From Paralvinella palmiformis (lineage: Eukaryota > Annelida > Polychaeta > Terebellida > Alvinellidae), in contig JAODUP010000127.1 of assembly GCA_025642065.1 (NCBI GenBank), positions 1,735,501-1,799,500 on the forward strand: a stretch of 64,000 nucleotides of DNA. The letters run 5' to 3'. Each line of letters starts with the position of its first letter. Within the stretch, counting starts at the first letter, position 1. A program made the translations under genes and the position numbers. The notes below the pieces were generated by a model, which saw only the letters and a program-made list of their open reading frames with translations, did not search any database and was not told where the DNA came from. Below are positions 47,372-59,300 of this stretch, one piece after another.

Positions 47372-49450
47372 AAATCTCTATAATTATTATTGTACAGTTG
47401 TATAAATTTCCATTTTATAGTTAAATGGCAATATACAAATTTAAATGGCATATCAATTTTTTTTGTACTTGTATGTGTACTACAGTTAGGTATAAGTTCA
47501 TGAACTACTTCCATAATACAACTTTTCATTTAATTATTACAATACATGATCACACAAAATGAGAATTTCAGGATGACAATAAAATACTGTATTTTGTATG
47601 AAACCAATCCCTGCAGCAGGTAAATGAAAATAAATACAATAAACGGCAAGCTATCTAACAGCTTTGGCCTATTACTATCAAGTATATTTTAAACAATTAA
47701 ATAAGGAAAAGCAAAATATTAGCCATAATTTACCTACAAACAAACATAAATGGAGTGTTTGATAACTTAAAACTACAGAGATTGTCAATCTGTACAACCA
47801 GCAATATGTATATAAAGCAAACAAAACAAACATGGAGGCTTATCAATACTCACAAACTGAAAGAGTCAGTTTCAAACTACTTAATGTAAATACTAATATA
47901 TGCCTCATTTTAGATCATAATACAAATTAGATTGTATGATTATTATGTTTTTTAATATATAAAAAAAACTCTGTATAGAATTTTAAAACCAAAAAATCTA
48001 ACAAAACTATCGGTAATAAATAACAAACTTTGTTCTGATTTCATCAGATACAAATAATATTTGAATTGTTTTACAAAAAACTCATGCAAATATAAATCGT
48101 ATACAGACGTTAACAAATAATTGGTCAGATGCCACACCGAACAAATTTTCAGCAAATATTATTGATTAACTGTCTGTCTAATCTACTATATAAAATGGAC
48201 CAATCTAGAGAAATATGGATAATTAATAAGCAAGAAAGATATTCTGCAGATCACAGACTGGCAGACTAAACAACAAACAGAAGACAACAACACACAAAAC
48301 AAATAAGCACTTTTCTTATCATTGCTAAGACTTAGAGCAATGATGATGAACAGTTAAACATAACAATTATTACTTGGCTAATTCTATCACAACCAAACAG
48401 AACATGCAGCTCCTCATCACCAAGGTAGATCAGTTACACAAAGCCCAGTCATACAGCTATAAGATTAGAGTCTGATAAGCCAAATGCATGCAGAGGGAAA
48501 GTGTCAACAGAGTATAGAATCAACTATGTGCCATCTAAAATTGCAGTATTTTATACAAAAAAAGCAAGATCGTGTCTTCTGGTAGCAATAGGTCACTCAC
48601 TGCCATATTGATGAATGGTCATTCTTTTTTCATGGGCCTTTTAAAAGCAAGTCAATCAACAGTGAAGACTTAGTGCCACCAGGCTAGACAGGGAAACGAA
48701 AGGTTTTACAGAACCACAGATCACTTAAAGAGGAGAAAGGAATTTACACAAAATGCCAATAACAGTTCATCCCTACCCCCCCCCCCATATATATACATAC
48801 ACAGAGTAAGTTACCACTAGTCAGACTACGGTGACACAATATACATATTATTACAGCACTTAGAATCCCTGAGAGACAACTTAGTAGAATGCAACAGTAT
48901 AAAGACAGTTGCTACACAGTTGGTTTAATGGACAGAACTAACACATGAAAATTAACAAAAACATAATCAAATGTCCTAACTGTGGATACATGCACAGGCT
49001 TCAGAATTATACATTACCATTGCACATTATATCGTCCTACTGGTGCTACGGTGAAGAAATCACAAAGTCACATTAAGATTCCATGGATTAAGCAATGCAA
49101 TATCAGTGCAAAAATTCAACTGAAAATCAACAAAATGTATGCCAATCCAACTGACTTGCAAATCCACTGACAATCAACTTAAATGATCATTCTCTAAAAT
49201 GCAATATCATATACATGTATTATGACATAATCAGTAATGCTCATATATATCATTAACAACAAATCCAAATACCAAATCCAAGTTCTTAAAACCAGTAAAA
49301 ATCAACAGATGCAAAAAACAAATTATGTATTATGCACAACTAATCACTGAGAAATAACTGAAATGCCCATTAGTAATCACTTGATTTTGAAGAAAAAAAT
49401 CAATATGTTAAGACACTGAAATTATTAAGCTATAGAAATGCTAACCAGCA

Positions 49451-52400
49451 TCACGTATGATGCCACCTCTGATATGGACCCGTTACAGCTAACTGGGGTT
49501 TGATCCATTTAACAGTAAACGTTGTGGTCGTACCTGTAGGAGCAGCCTGCATGGTGTCAGACTTCCCATTATCTTTGGACAACTCAGATCCGTGCTGGAT
49601 CTTGGCATCAGGTGATGTGCTGCTGTCACCAGGACTCTGCTCCGTCTTTGACTGTGCTGGAGAAATATTAGATGGCGATGAACAGCATACGTCAGATGGG
49701 GCCAATGGCAGCTGGCACGGAGTGCTCACACCCTCTGTAGTACAAACCGTTGGAACTAGTTGCAATGGCTGTGATAAATCAGCATGACAGATGGCAGGTG
49801 ATGGCAGCGTGGATGATTTGCTGAAATCTGATGACAATGTTGATGATGTTGTACGAGAGCAACTGAAGACGGAGTCACATACTGATACTCTACAACCAGA
49901 ATTGGTGTAAACTGATGGCTGACTTGAATGAAAGCAGTCAAGTGATTTACATGACATGCACAATGTTGGCTGGTAGCTCGTTACTGATGACTGTCCAGCC
50001 CAAGACCCAGAAGGTGTTGCCTGTTGAATGCCAGATGAATAGACAGCTGTTGACTGAGAAGTATCACCAAAGTGAGCCTCTGGAAGCCTGCCTATTTGAT
50101 GAAGGCTGGAATATGATGACTGGTCCAAGGACGTAGAAGACGATGTACCATCTACAGATGGTGTAACACAATATGTTTGTTCTACTAGAGTCCGAGGTAT
50201 GATTTCCACAGGTTTACAAGTGTTCACTTGCCTATCACATTGTAATGGATATTGCTGAACAGTGTCTGTCATTACTGAGACACCACAAGAAACAGTCTTT
50301 GGTTCGGACAGCCTTTCTGAGAAACTTGATCTAAGAGATGGCTGATGAAAGTCCAATGGCCCAGTTTTAATTCCCACCTGACTGCTGACAGCTAACTCAT
50401 CACTTGTCTGTTTGTCAAGTGGATTGGTTAGAGATGATATGTTTGTTAGTGGTTTCTTATTTATTTGTGCATCTTGTAGAACCTCACCAAGAACGTGAAG
50501 AGGTTTGAAATCAGACCCACTATAAATATGCTTCATCTCATCTAAGAACTTTAAATCATTTGCCCAAGGTGGAAGGCTAAGGTTAGCAGTTGATCCCTCA
50601 GGTGGAGGGACCTCTTTTAGGACTTCTTGCTGTATCATACACTCTTTCAGAGCTTTTTCACGACGTCGTTGCTCCCAAACAAGGCACTTTTTCTCAAATT
50701 CAGCATGTCCATGATCTGGGTTATTTAGGTTCTTGTGCTGATAGAAAACCAAAGAAATTCTGGTGGGATGTGATCGGTTTGGATTCTTTAATGCTGTTGT
50801 AGCATGCAATTCACGTTTAGCACACTCAAAGAGAACAGAACCATGTGTTAAAGCGATGGCAACACCTCCAATGCTGTTCTCTTTAAAGTTGTCTTCATTA
50901 TCAGTAACCTCCTCACGATTTCCTTCACAGAACTTCTTTAATGGCTCTGCACCCTCAATATTATGATATTGTTCTTTCTGGTTCCACTCATACTGGGTCT
51001 TGATAACATGCTCATTCTTAACATCAGTTGGCAGACACTGCTGGTTTTCTGGCAAAACTCCACTACCTTGTAATGATGCATCACTTTTACCATACTGTTT
51101 CTTTTCAATTGTATTATTCACTGCACTGGGCCATTTCTCATAAACGTTCAAATCTAAAGGTTTTCTTGCTGTCTTTTGAATAGAAACCTTCTCATAGGCA
51201 CAATCCTGTTTGTTTTGGCATAAAATAGATGGAGAATCTGACTGGCAAGTTATGTTTCCTTCCAAAAAACTTGGTTCCTTGAGTTGTGATGTTAGCTGTG
51301 ACTTTGTAAGACATATATCTTGTTGTTGCTGCCTATAATAATGAGCACCTGAGTAATGATGTGAAGAGATGGTACTTCCACAACCTTTATCACATTCTGA
51401 TTCAAGTAACATACCAGATGTTAAACCGCTGACATTCTGCTGTTGCTGATGACGTTGTTGTACATCAGCATACCACTGTTGGTGTTGCTGTTGCAGGTAT
51501 TGTTCCTGTTGTTGTCCAGAAGACTGTGAGTATCCCTGAGATGTTAAAGCATGGCCTGAGATATTTGTACGTTGAGATCCTGATGTTGTGCTCACATCAC
51601 CTGGCAAAGTATCTGAACACCCATCAAGTTGTGGAAACTCGTATGGATCAGCATCCTGTTTAGCAACAGAAGGACCTGTTTGAGTAGACAGATAACAAGG
51701 TACTGGCCTTGCAGGTTGACTTATCACAGTCTGAGTAGTTCCACCCAGCTGCTGGTGTTGCCCAGAAGTAATCAACTCACACACCGATGTCTGGCAGCTG
51801 GATTGACTTGGATTCCACTGCTGACTAACCACATCTACAGAAGACTCTTCAGAAAATGTATGAGATGGCTTATAGAAGATTTGATGTGCTGAATGACTGG
51901 ATGTGAATGAGCTGGCATTGTTATGCTGTGAAGTACTGTTGTCTGGTGACTCGTATGATGATGGCTGGCTGACTGAAACTGCAGCACTGCTGTACATATA
52001 ATCATTAGTACTTGCTAATTGTTGTCTATACCCAGTGTCATACTGGGAGGTGTTTCCAGCATGAGATGATGATCCTGAATTGTGTGAATACCCACTCTTG
52101 GCTGCTGTTGGTTTCTGGTACAAAGCCTGAGAAACTGGATGTTGAAATGAGTGGTAATTACCTGAGATTGGTGTAGCAAATGGATCATATGAGTAGCTGG
52201 TTGCAGTACTGTAGATAGGATTTAGTCCAGAATCACTTTTTTCAGTAGATGTCAGCAAGTTGTTAGGTAGAACACAGTGATTCTGTTTTGAATCCTCTGT
52301 ACTGTGCATGAGGCCTGATGTTGGCTGGTTATTCAGTGCATTTACAAATTGATGTGAATGCTGAGACTGACTGGCCTGTTTTTTCGGTGATCTGGAATTA

Positions 52401-53569
52401 GGCATTTCAGCTAAATTGCTATACAAATGCTGCACTTCATTTGAAGAGTTTCCAGCGTGATTAGACACTGGCATCATTCCTAGCATTCCTTGTGCAGATT
52501 GATAATTAGGAAGCATAGGTAATTTGACAGACTGTGCCCACTTGTTCAGCAGCTCCATACTAAAGTCTTCTGGTCGACATTTGGATAAAACAGCTGGCTG
52601 TTTAAGAAGTGTCTCATCTAACTTTTTAACTTTTCTTTTTAACTTGGATGATGGATGGCTTAACTCTACGGATGGTTTATGGTGATTGTATCCAGGCAAA
52701 TATCCCATATGTGCAGTACCCGAAGGATTAACTGCACGTAGACAAGATGATGTAGCGTTAGTTCCTCCTAATCCTGACATGGCAGACAAAATGTTTGGGA
52801 TAACATATCCAGGCTCCGACTTACAGGAACTACTGCACCCTGTATATATAGCAGATGATGGCTGCATACCAGACATTGGTGACTGAGGTTTTCTAAATCC
52901 TGATGAAGAACCTGAATGAATTTCATGGGCTGATTCGGGAAACATCTTACTGTCTGCAGATGCCAACCAGGACTGACTTGGTGGATGTTTCGGATCATGG
53001 TCTACCAACATTGTTGGCTTTCCAGAATAATCATCTGCCATTTTTTGTTTCTGCTTTGCTGATTTAGCTTTCACTCGAACAAAACGACCATCTTCCATCA
53101 TTCTGTATTTTTTCCCATCAGGACCACGAAATACTTTCCTGAGTCCTGCCAGTGAAGGCGAAAGTTTGCTGTTGGTCGACATTTTCCACACTGACTTCCA
53201 TGCAGCTGTGTTATAATGTGATCCAACTACACCAAGACTTGGTTTACGATAACTTCCTCTACCAAGACTGCTGGTAAACCCTCTACCCCGTCCTCTACCT
53301 CTTCCTCGCCCACGACCAACAAAGCCATTCTTTTTATTTAAAGCCTGCCTCAAAGCCTGCCTTTTCTTCTTTGACAATAAAGGTACAGCCCTGATTCTCA
53401 TCTTCATTGGATAGCGAGTCAACCAGTCTATTGCACCATTCTGAATCTTTGCATATTGTGCATTAGCACTACCAAACTCATCAGTTGGATCCAGCACACA
53501 AAGTGGTAACACATGCAATTGTTCATCATTAGGTCTAGATAGGCCTCGGTGCTTTGTTAGCGTAACCAC
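49451..53569 (-). CDS. TET: TET last exon: beta-helix halves, giant insert, C-terminal tail
   Basis: 4,119 nt from acceptor ctacattag; 1,372 residues and stop TGA (49451-49453). Residues 1-50 continue the first beta-helix half ([20 protein letters not shown]). About 52-898 form a low-complexity insert with a Gly-Arg tract (85-97), Ser/Tyr/Gln-rich stretches and a Gln-rich run near 680-715. Residues 899-950 return to the catalytic fold ([40 protein letters not shown]). A Ser/Thr/Cys-rich tail of about 420 residues ends in the conserved VTGPYQRW. Opposite-strand ORFs here are shadows. Confidence 0.97.
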   Translation of the reverse strand: MVTLTKHRGLSRPNDEQLHVLPLCVLDPTDEFGSANAQYAKIQNGAIDWLTRYPMKMRIRAVPLLSKKKRQALRQALNKKNGFVGRGRGRGRGRGRGFTSSLGRGSYRKPSLGVVGSHYNTAAWKSVWKMSTNSKLSPSLAGLRKVFRGPDGKKYRMMEDGRFVRVKAKSAKQKQKMADDYSGKPTMLVDHDPKHPPSQSWLASADSKMFPESAHEIHSGSSSGFRKPQSPMSGMQPSSAIYTGCSSSCKSEPGYVIPNILSAMSGLGGTNATSSCLRAVNPSGTAHMGYLPGYNHHKPSVELSHPSSKLKRKVKKLDETLLKQPAVLSKCRPEDFSMELLNKWAQSVKLPMLPNYQSAQGMLGMMPVSNHAGNSSNEVQHLYSNLAEMPNSRSPKKQASQSQHSHQFVNALNNQPTSGLMHSTEDSKQNHCVLPNNLLTSTEKSDSGLNPIYSTATSYSYDPFATPISGNYHSFQHPVSQALYQKPTAAKSGYSHNSGSSSHAGNTSQYDTGYRQQLASTNDYMYSSAAVSVSQPSSYESPDNSTSQHNNASSFTSSHSAHQIFYKPSHTFSEESSVDVVSQQWNPSQSSCQTSVCELITSGQHQQLGGTTQTVISQPARPVPCYLSTQTGPSVAKQDADPYEFPQLDGCSDTLPGDVSTTSGSQRTNISGHALTSQGYSQSSGQQQEQYLQQQHQQWYADVQQRHQQQQNVSGLTSGMLLESECDKGCGSTISSHHYSGAHYYRQQQQDICLTKSQLTSQLKEPSFLEGNITCQSDSPSILCQNKQDCAYEKVSIQKTARKPLDLNVYEKWPSAVNNTIEKKQYGKSDASLQGSGVLPENQQCLPTDVKNEHVIKTQYEWNQKEQYHNIEGAEPLKKFCEGNREEVTDNEDNFKENSIGGVAIALTHGSVLFECAKRELHATTALKNPNRSHPTRISLVFYQHKNLNNPDHGHAEFEKKCLVWEQRRREKALKECMIQQEVLKEVPPPEGSTANLSLPPWANDLKFLDEMKHIYSGSDFKPLHVLGEVLQDAQINKKPLTNISSLTNPLDKQTSDELAVSSQVGIKTGPLDFHQPSLRSSFSERLSEPKTVSCGVSVMTDTVQQYPLQCDRQVNTCKPVEIIPRTLVEQTYCVTPSVDGTSSSTSLDQSSYSSLHQIGRLPEAHFGDTSQSTAVYSSGIQQATPSGSWAGQSSVTSYQPTLCMSCKSLDCFHSSQPSVYTNSGCRVSVCDSVFSCSRTTSSTLSSDFSKSSTLPSPAICHADLSQPLQLVPTVCTTEGVSTPCQLPLAPSDVCCSSPSNISPAQSKTEQSPGDSSTSPDAKIQHGSELSKDNGKSDTMQAAPTGTTTTFTVKWIKPQLAVTGPYQRWHHT

Positions 53570-56296
53570 CTAATGTAGAAAACAAAAAACAGAAATACAC
53601 TTGAATGGAATTGTAAGATTCAGCAGAAAATTCATGAATTTCTGACACAAAATATAAAAACTTCTACTTGTGTGTGTTTGTGTATTATATAACAGCTTGT
53701 ATTTTTTGTAATAATTAAACTATTAAAACTGATAAAGAAAAAACAAGACACAGAAACACACACAAAATTCATTTACTTGTGATGTAATCCAGTAGGACCA
53801 CGTTGGAGATTAAATATGTAGTAACATTCATTTTTAACAATCATGAAAAGGGGATGGAATCATGTAACTTATTTTCTTAATTAAACTGTTTTTCTTGTTC
53901 AATCCATCTGATCTTGATTAAAGTTTGATTTTGTGTTTAAGCTAAGCACTAGTAAAAGCTTGGATAGCTTATTGACACAGGTTTCAAAAATATTCTATAT
54001 AGACTAAGGACTTAAAGAATCTGAAACATTTCCAAATCCAACTTCCCAAATATTGCTGAATCAGTTTTGTCAAACAAATTATTTAAAATTTTATGGTAGT
54101 TGTTTTAGCCTTTAGTAATAAAAATACAGATTTATTTCCAAAAGATTAGCTTAATCATTGGCACTGTACTATATACAGTAGGCCCTTGTTATAACACAGA
54201 TGCTGCTGGGAGCGAGCACTGGGGGTAGCCGGTGGGAAAAAATAGGGTCCATGTATTCACCTCGTTTTTTCACCATCCTTGAAGATTACATACAACTGTT
54301 TATTTCATAAATGTTACCAGTAATTGTTTAATTTTTTGTTGACTTAAAGATAAATCTTACCTCAGTGTTTCTGTGGAAAATTAAATCTTTCTGCAAAATT
54401 GGGCAAAAAGGAACAGCCATGTTTGATTGGTGATTTTCATTCACCAGAAATAGTGATTGTTTTTCAGATGAAAGAAGCAAATATATGGACCAATAAATGA
54501 ACATTCATAGATGCATTTGCACAAATAAACTTCCATTAAAATTATTTCTTTTTATTCCCCATCTGGTTTGTGCACAGGAGTACAGTAACACAGTCTTTGC
54601 TCTGTTTGAAATCTTCATCCTTATGCTTGTCAGTCTTGAGAGTTAGTGTCTTGTCTTGTAACATCTTGTAGTCGAGTATGGTTTCGTCAGCATTGTATAT
54701 ATAATCAAAACAGAGGTCTTTTATACACAAAAATTAAATTCCTAATAGACCGATTCCACTACAACTGCAACACCAAGCAGAAAATGACTGAAGCTCGATG
54801 TTAGGTTAGAAAGTTGGAACTGCTCATGTGGAATCTCGGATTACAAGGCAAATGACCATCGGACATTTTCGACTACGAAAGAAAATGGACATTTTATTCC
54901 ATTCAATATTTAATATTTCCTAGATCTAACTTTGTTTAATTTGTTGTCTCACAAAGGTAAGAAAAGTGTTATATTTCCCGCATGTTTAGATTTAATATTA
55001 AACACATGCAACATTCCCAGCAAGTCTTTTATCCGCATGTAAACATTACGTAAATGTGTGAAATACGTCCATAATCTGCAGAAGATGAGTGGATATAACA
55101 AACAAAATGTAAAGAATGATATGTGTAGATGCTAAATTATTTGCTAAAAGCAGACCTATATTGCGCAAAATTTGTGGTCACTGGCTATGTATTTTACATG
55201 TGAATTACAAACTGTGAAAATGTGGTCAATGGCAGATTTCATGTCATTTCGTGTGAAAAAATGCACTGCCATGGGATCCCACTAATTAGGGTCCAAAGCA
55301 CAACCATGTTATATCAAATTTTGTGTTATAATGGTCCACGTTCAGGAATATGATCATTTAAATCAAACATTTTTATCAGTCAAGTATTTAAAATATTTAT
55401 TTTAGTTTTTGCCATATAACACTGATTCTATTGGTAATTTATTTTTCTGGGTTGAACAGAGTTTACTATAACTTATTAAATGCATAGACACAATTAGAAC
55501 CAGCAACATAATAACTGCACCATAATACAACATAAAATAAATTAACTCTATGATCTCAAAAAGATACCCTGGCTCTCATGTGGCAAGCCTATAACCAGCA
55601 TTATTTTACTAAATTCTTAATATCTTATCAAGAATGAAATTAACTTTACTATTTAAATAATGAAGAAAAGGAAATCTCAACACCCTAATAAATGTCTATG
55701 TCATATGGATCTCAAATGACCTTTACCTTATTTATGCGAGAATCACTCTCATATGCTTAGACCATATAATGTATATCCCAAAGACACGACTCTAACTCAC
55801 CATAGTACATCCATTATTCATGTTTTGCTGATCTTTGTGAGCATGTGCACAAAAGTCAACAACCGCTGTTACCCCAGAAAATGGTCGTCCAGGCTTATGT
55901 CCAAGTCTACATGCTGATCCTTCTTTCTCGAATTCCACCTAAAATAGATCAATATAAAAAATATATTTATAGTTATAATGTAGATAAAATTATGGCTATT
56001 ATTTAACACTAAGATTTGCTGAAATATACAACTCAGTATGTTCATTGTTAAAGGCCATAGAAAAGAAAGTGGTCTCTATTTATGCCAAATATGGTTATAC
56101 TGATAACTACCATTTTAAATACATATTAATGGTTATATCATACAATTAAAAACTAAATTGCATTCTGCTTTTTGTATGATTCATCCGAATCTCATGCAGA
56201 TGTTTCATTTTGTGTGATACCATCACAGATAACAAACTGCACTGTTAATTAAATTTCTATTTTTAAGCAATAAAGTCAACATTTTAGTTGGGTATA

Positions 56297-56337
<41 letters not shown>

Positions 56338-59300
56338 TGTATCTGTGTGGTTAGTTATAAATACAAGGAATAATGGGAAACCAATACAATGGTTTTCTAA
56401 TGATCGACCTACTGATAAGAAAATAATGGGTAAGGGATTATCAAAATAAGACTTCAGATTAATGAAACCATACTGATGTAGTTTAAATTTAACAACTTAC
56501 ATTCAATTCAAAATAGATTAGTTTACCATCTAAGGCCTATCAGTCTATTTATAAAAAATAGGATAAAACATTTCCCAGTAACTTTAAGCACATTAAAGAT
56601 CTCCAATATTTAATTGACATCTGTATGAACTATGTTAAAAGTTGAGGTACAACAAAAGATCACCAACCCTGTTATTAATATACCAGAAAAAATGCTATAC
56701 TAACCATATTACTGTAGGCATCTGGAGAAACTCTAGCAAGGACAGGGTTCAAATCAGTAGCTAAAGATGTAAGTAAATGCTCCAGCTCAGGTTCCTGAAA
56801 ATTGTTATTTCCATACAAATTTCTGTCTTAAAAGTTTAGGTTATCAACTCCCATTACAAAATAACTTAGCTCCCTCATAACAAACATTGCATTTTAAAAT
56901 CTGTGTCAATATGAGAATACAACTAATAAATATCTAAGATGCTTTAATATACTAACCAAAGATTCATTTTTCAACTTAAACTTTCTTGGTGCTATACTTT
57001 TAGCAAATTTACAGCCATTGTAGTACATGGACCATGAACATCCAAAAGTAAATGAAGCACCACCTGTTTCTCCATCCCAACCTTGACAAGCACAGGTCTT
57101 CCTGTAATTTATTATAAAAACAATTTTAGCAAAATTATAGACTATCTACTACTAAAACAATTATAAATTCAAGGAAACTGCATAAAATTATATGCATTAA
57201 TATTCTATGAATATGGTCATCATTAAAATCTAATTTTTGAACTGATAAAAGGTGATCTGTGTCAAACAAACCTTTCATTTGTTCCACATCGTCGTTCAGT
57301 TTCAAAACCATACGATGGCAGAGTGGAGGACACAAAATCATAGAGTTTGTTGGCTCTCTCCTGTTCTACACCATCCCACAGCACAATACTTACTATCAAG
57401 ACTGCTGTCTCACATCTGTGATTTGGTCTTTTACGTACCACGACGAGAGCTTTCTCATCGAAACCAGACCTTCTAATTATCTAAAATTAAGAAAACAATA
57501 TTACTTATTACTGCTACCTAGATGCTACCTAAAATTTCAAAACATTACATACTGCTAATTTGTTTTTCAAGAGGGCTCAAAATAAGCTGTTTCACTGGGT
57601 ATGTAAATTTTACTTTAAAACAGTTTTATTAAATAAAAACATACTGCCATAATTTCCAACAATATTTACTGACAGGTTGCATGAGAAGAAATCAGATGGA
57701 ACTATATATAACATATATATGTTAAGAGTTGAAACATAACATGGAACATCATTTGATTGTAGTCTTCTGGATTATATTATGTGTTATTTTAAACATAAAT
57801 ACAGTATTCTTTATGTTTCTAGTTTGGACAAAATATTTTGATTCTATTTGTTTTATAAATTGAATGATAAGAAACCTGATGTATTTTGGAATTGGTTTTC
57901 ATTGTTGTCACATAAAAACTTACAACCAAGTAAAACCAATAATTACTGGGTGAAGTAGACGAGGAAGTATTCTCTCATCACAACTATTTAATATTTTTAT
58001 ATATGAATTGCTAAACAACTTGAAATGCGACGGTGATATCACTATTAGCCATAATAACTATTCAGTTTTTGCTTATGCTGATGACATCACAATATTTAGC
58101 CTAAATATTAAAGATCTCCAATATTTAATTGACATCTGTATGAATTATGTTAAAAGTTGAGGTTTAAATTTTGTATTAATAAGATTAATGCATGATTGCT
58201 GGTAAAATAAATTCAAAGCTGAAATGATTTAGAAGTTGAGTGAGACTTCGAAATTGTATTTTGGGGATCAAATTTAATGATAATTTTAAATACAGTAATC
58301 ATGCTGATTTTTGCTTACAAAAATATTACAGATCCTATTACACATTACAAAATGTTGGTTTTTCATACCTGGTCTTGATAATAATATATAATTCTATCTA
58401 TGCTAATCTATATGTCAACCAGTTTTATTGTATAGTACAGAATCACTGGCTGTAAGTACTAAGGTTGTTAAAAAGATAGAGACATGTTAGGGTTATATTA
58501 TTAAACAAGTACTTGGTCTCTGTGTGGACAAATTTCAAGATAATCTATAAAGCTAGTGTGCAAAAGGCAACAGTTCTAAGGGTATTCTGGATCCACTCTC
58601 CTACAAGAACCTTGTGTTAGACTTTATATGTTAACTACATATCAGACTGCTCAATTATAGATTGATTTGGAATAGATTGGCATGTTTACACCATGCATGT
58701 GTTTCTGATATTTATTATAAATATGTAACTATGTTATACATTTACCTATATTTTAACATTATTTCACCAGATATTTCATATTTCAACACATTTAACACAT
58801 TTTTCTTAGTGATTTCGATTTGTCTAAAATGAGTAAATAATGCTTTAGTAAGATATTTCAGAAAGACCTTTTCCGGAAACTTTGTTGTTTTCAGAAATGA
58901 TGGAAAATATATTGCTCCTTGGAAATCTAGTGGATTTCATTGTAAAAGAAGACCTGTTAAAGCTAACTTACTGCCAAGTTAATTTAATACAATTTATAAA
59001 AATATTTATCACCATGTTGCATGAACAAGAATCATAAGTAAATATGAAATGTGTTACAGTGAAAAATAATTAAGATGCTTGCTTTATATTTCTCTTATGG
59101 CTTGTTTAAGAATAAATAATCATTACTAAAAGCATACAATAAAGAGTATGCCAACTATGCTGAATAGTTAAAAATTAAACAATGATTACTCAACTGGGGA
59201 CAAAGAGGATAAGTGAAGTGAAACTCAATATTGTGTATTATTTTAATATTGCATCTTTTTAATCAAAGAGCAACGTTTTCACTAGAGTTGAGTAGTCTAC

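Larger units (their letters stand above)
42339..49450. other. Convergent intergenic region (RASSF2/4 and TET 3' UTRs)
   Basis: Contains both 3' UTRs, the 450 bp MITE, the reverse SINE copy and several microsatellites. No further conserved coding exon was found on either strand. Confidence 0.7.
53570..55800. other. TET intron before the last exon
   Basis: Dominated by the pogo/Tigger-like remnant with its transposase fragment. Confidence 0.85.
55939..56704. other. TET intron between the linker exon and the HxD exon
   Basis: 766 bp. It holds the (GT)n run at 56299 and the isolated 57 bp copy of the reverse-transcriptase fossil. Nothing coding recognised. Confidence 0.85.

Noticed and set aside
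49500..49787. Plus-strand ORF opposite the TET last exon
   Set aside because: Shadow of the conserved minus-strand TET frame, as are the other plus-strand ORFs at 49.9-52.9 kb; no family motifs.
57252..57558. Plus-strand ORFs over TET exon 57272-57480
   Set aside because: Antisense of a conserved TET Cys-rich exon.
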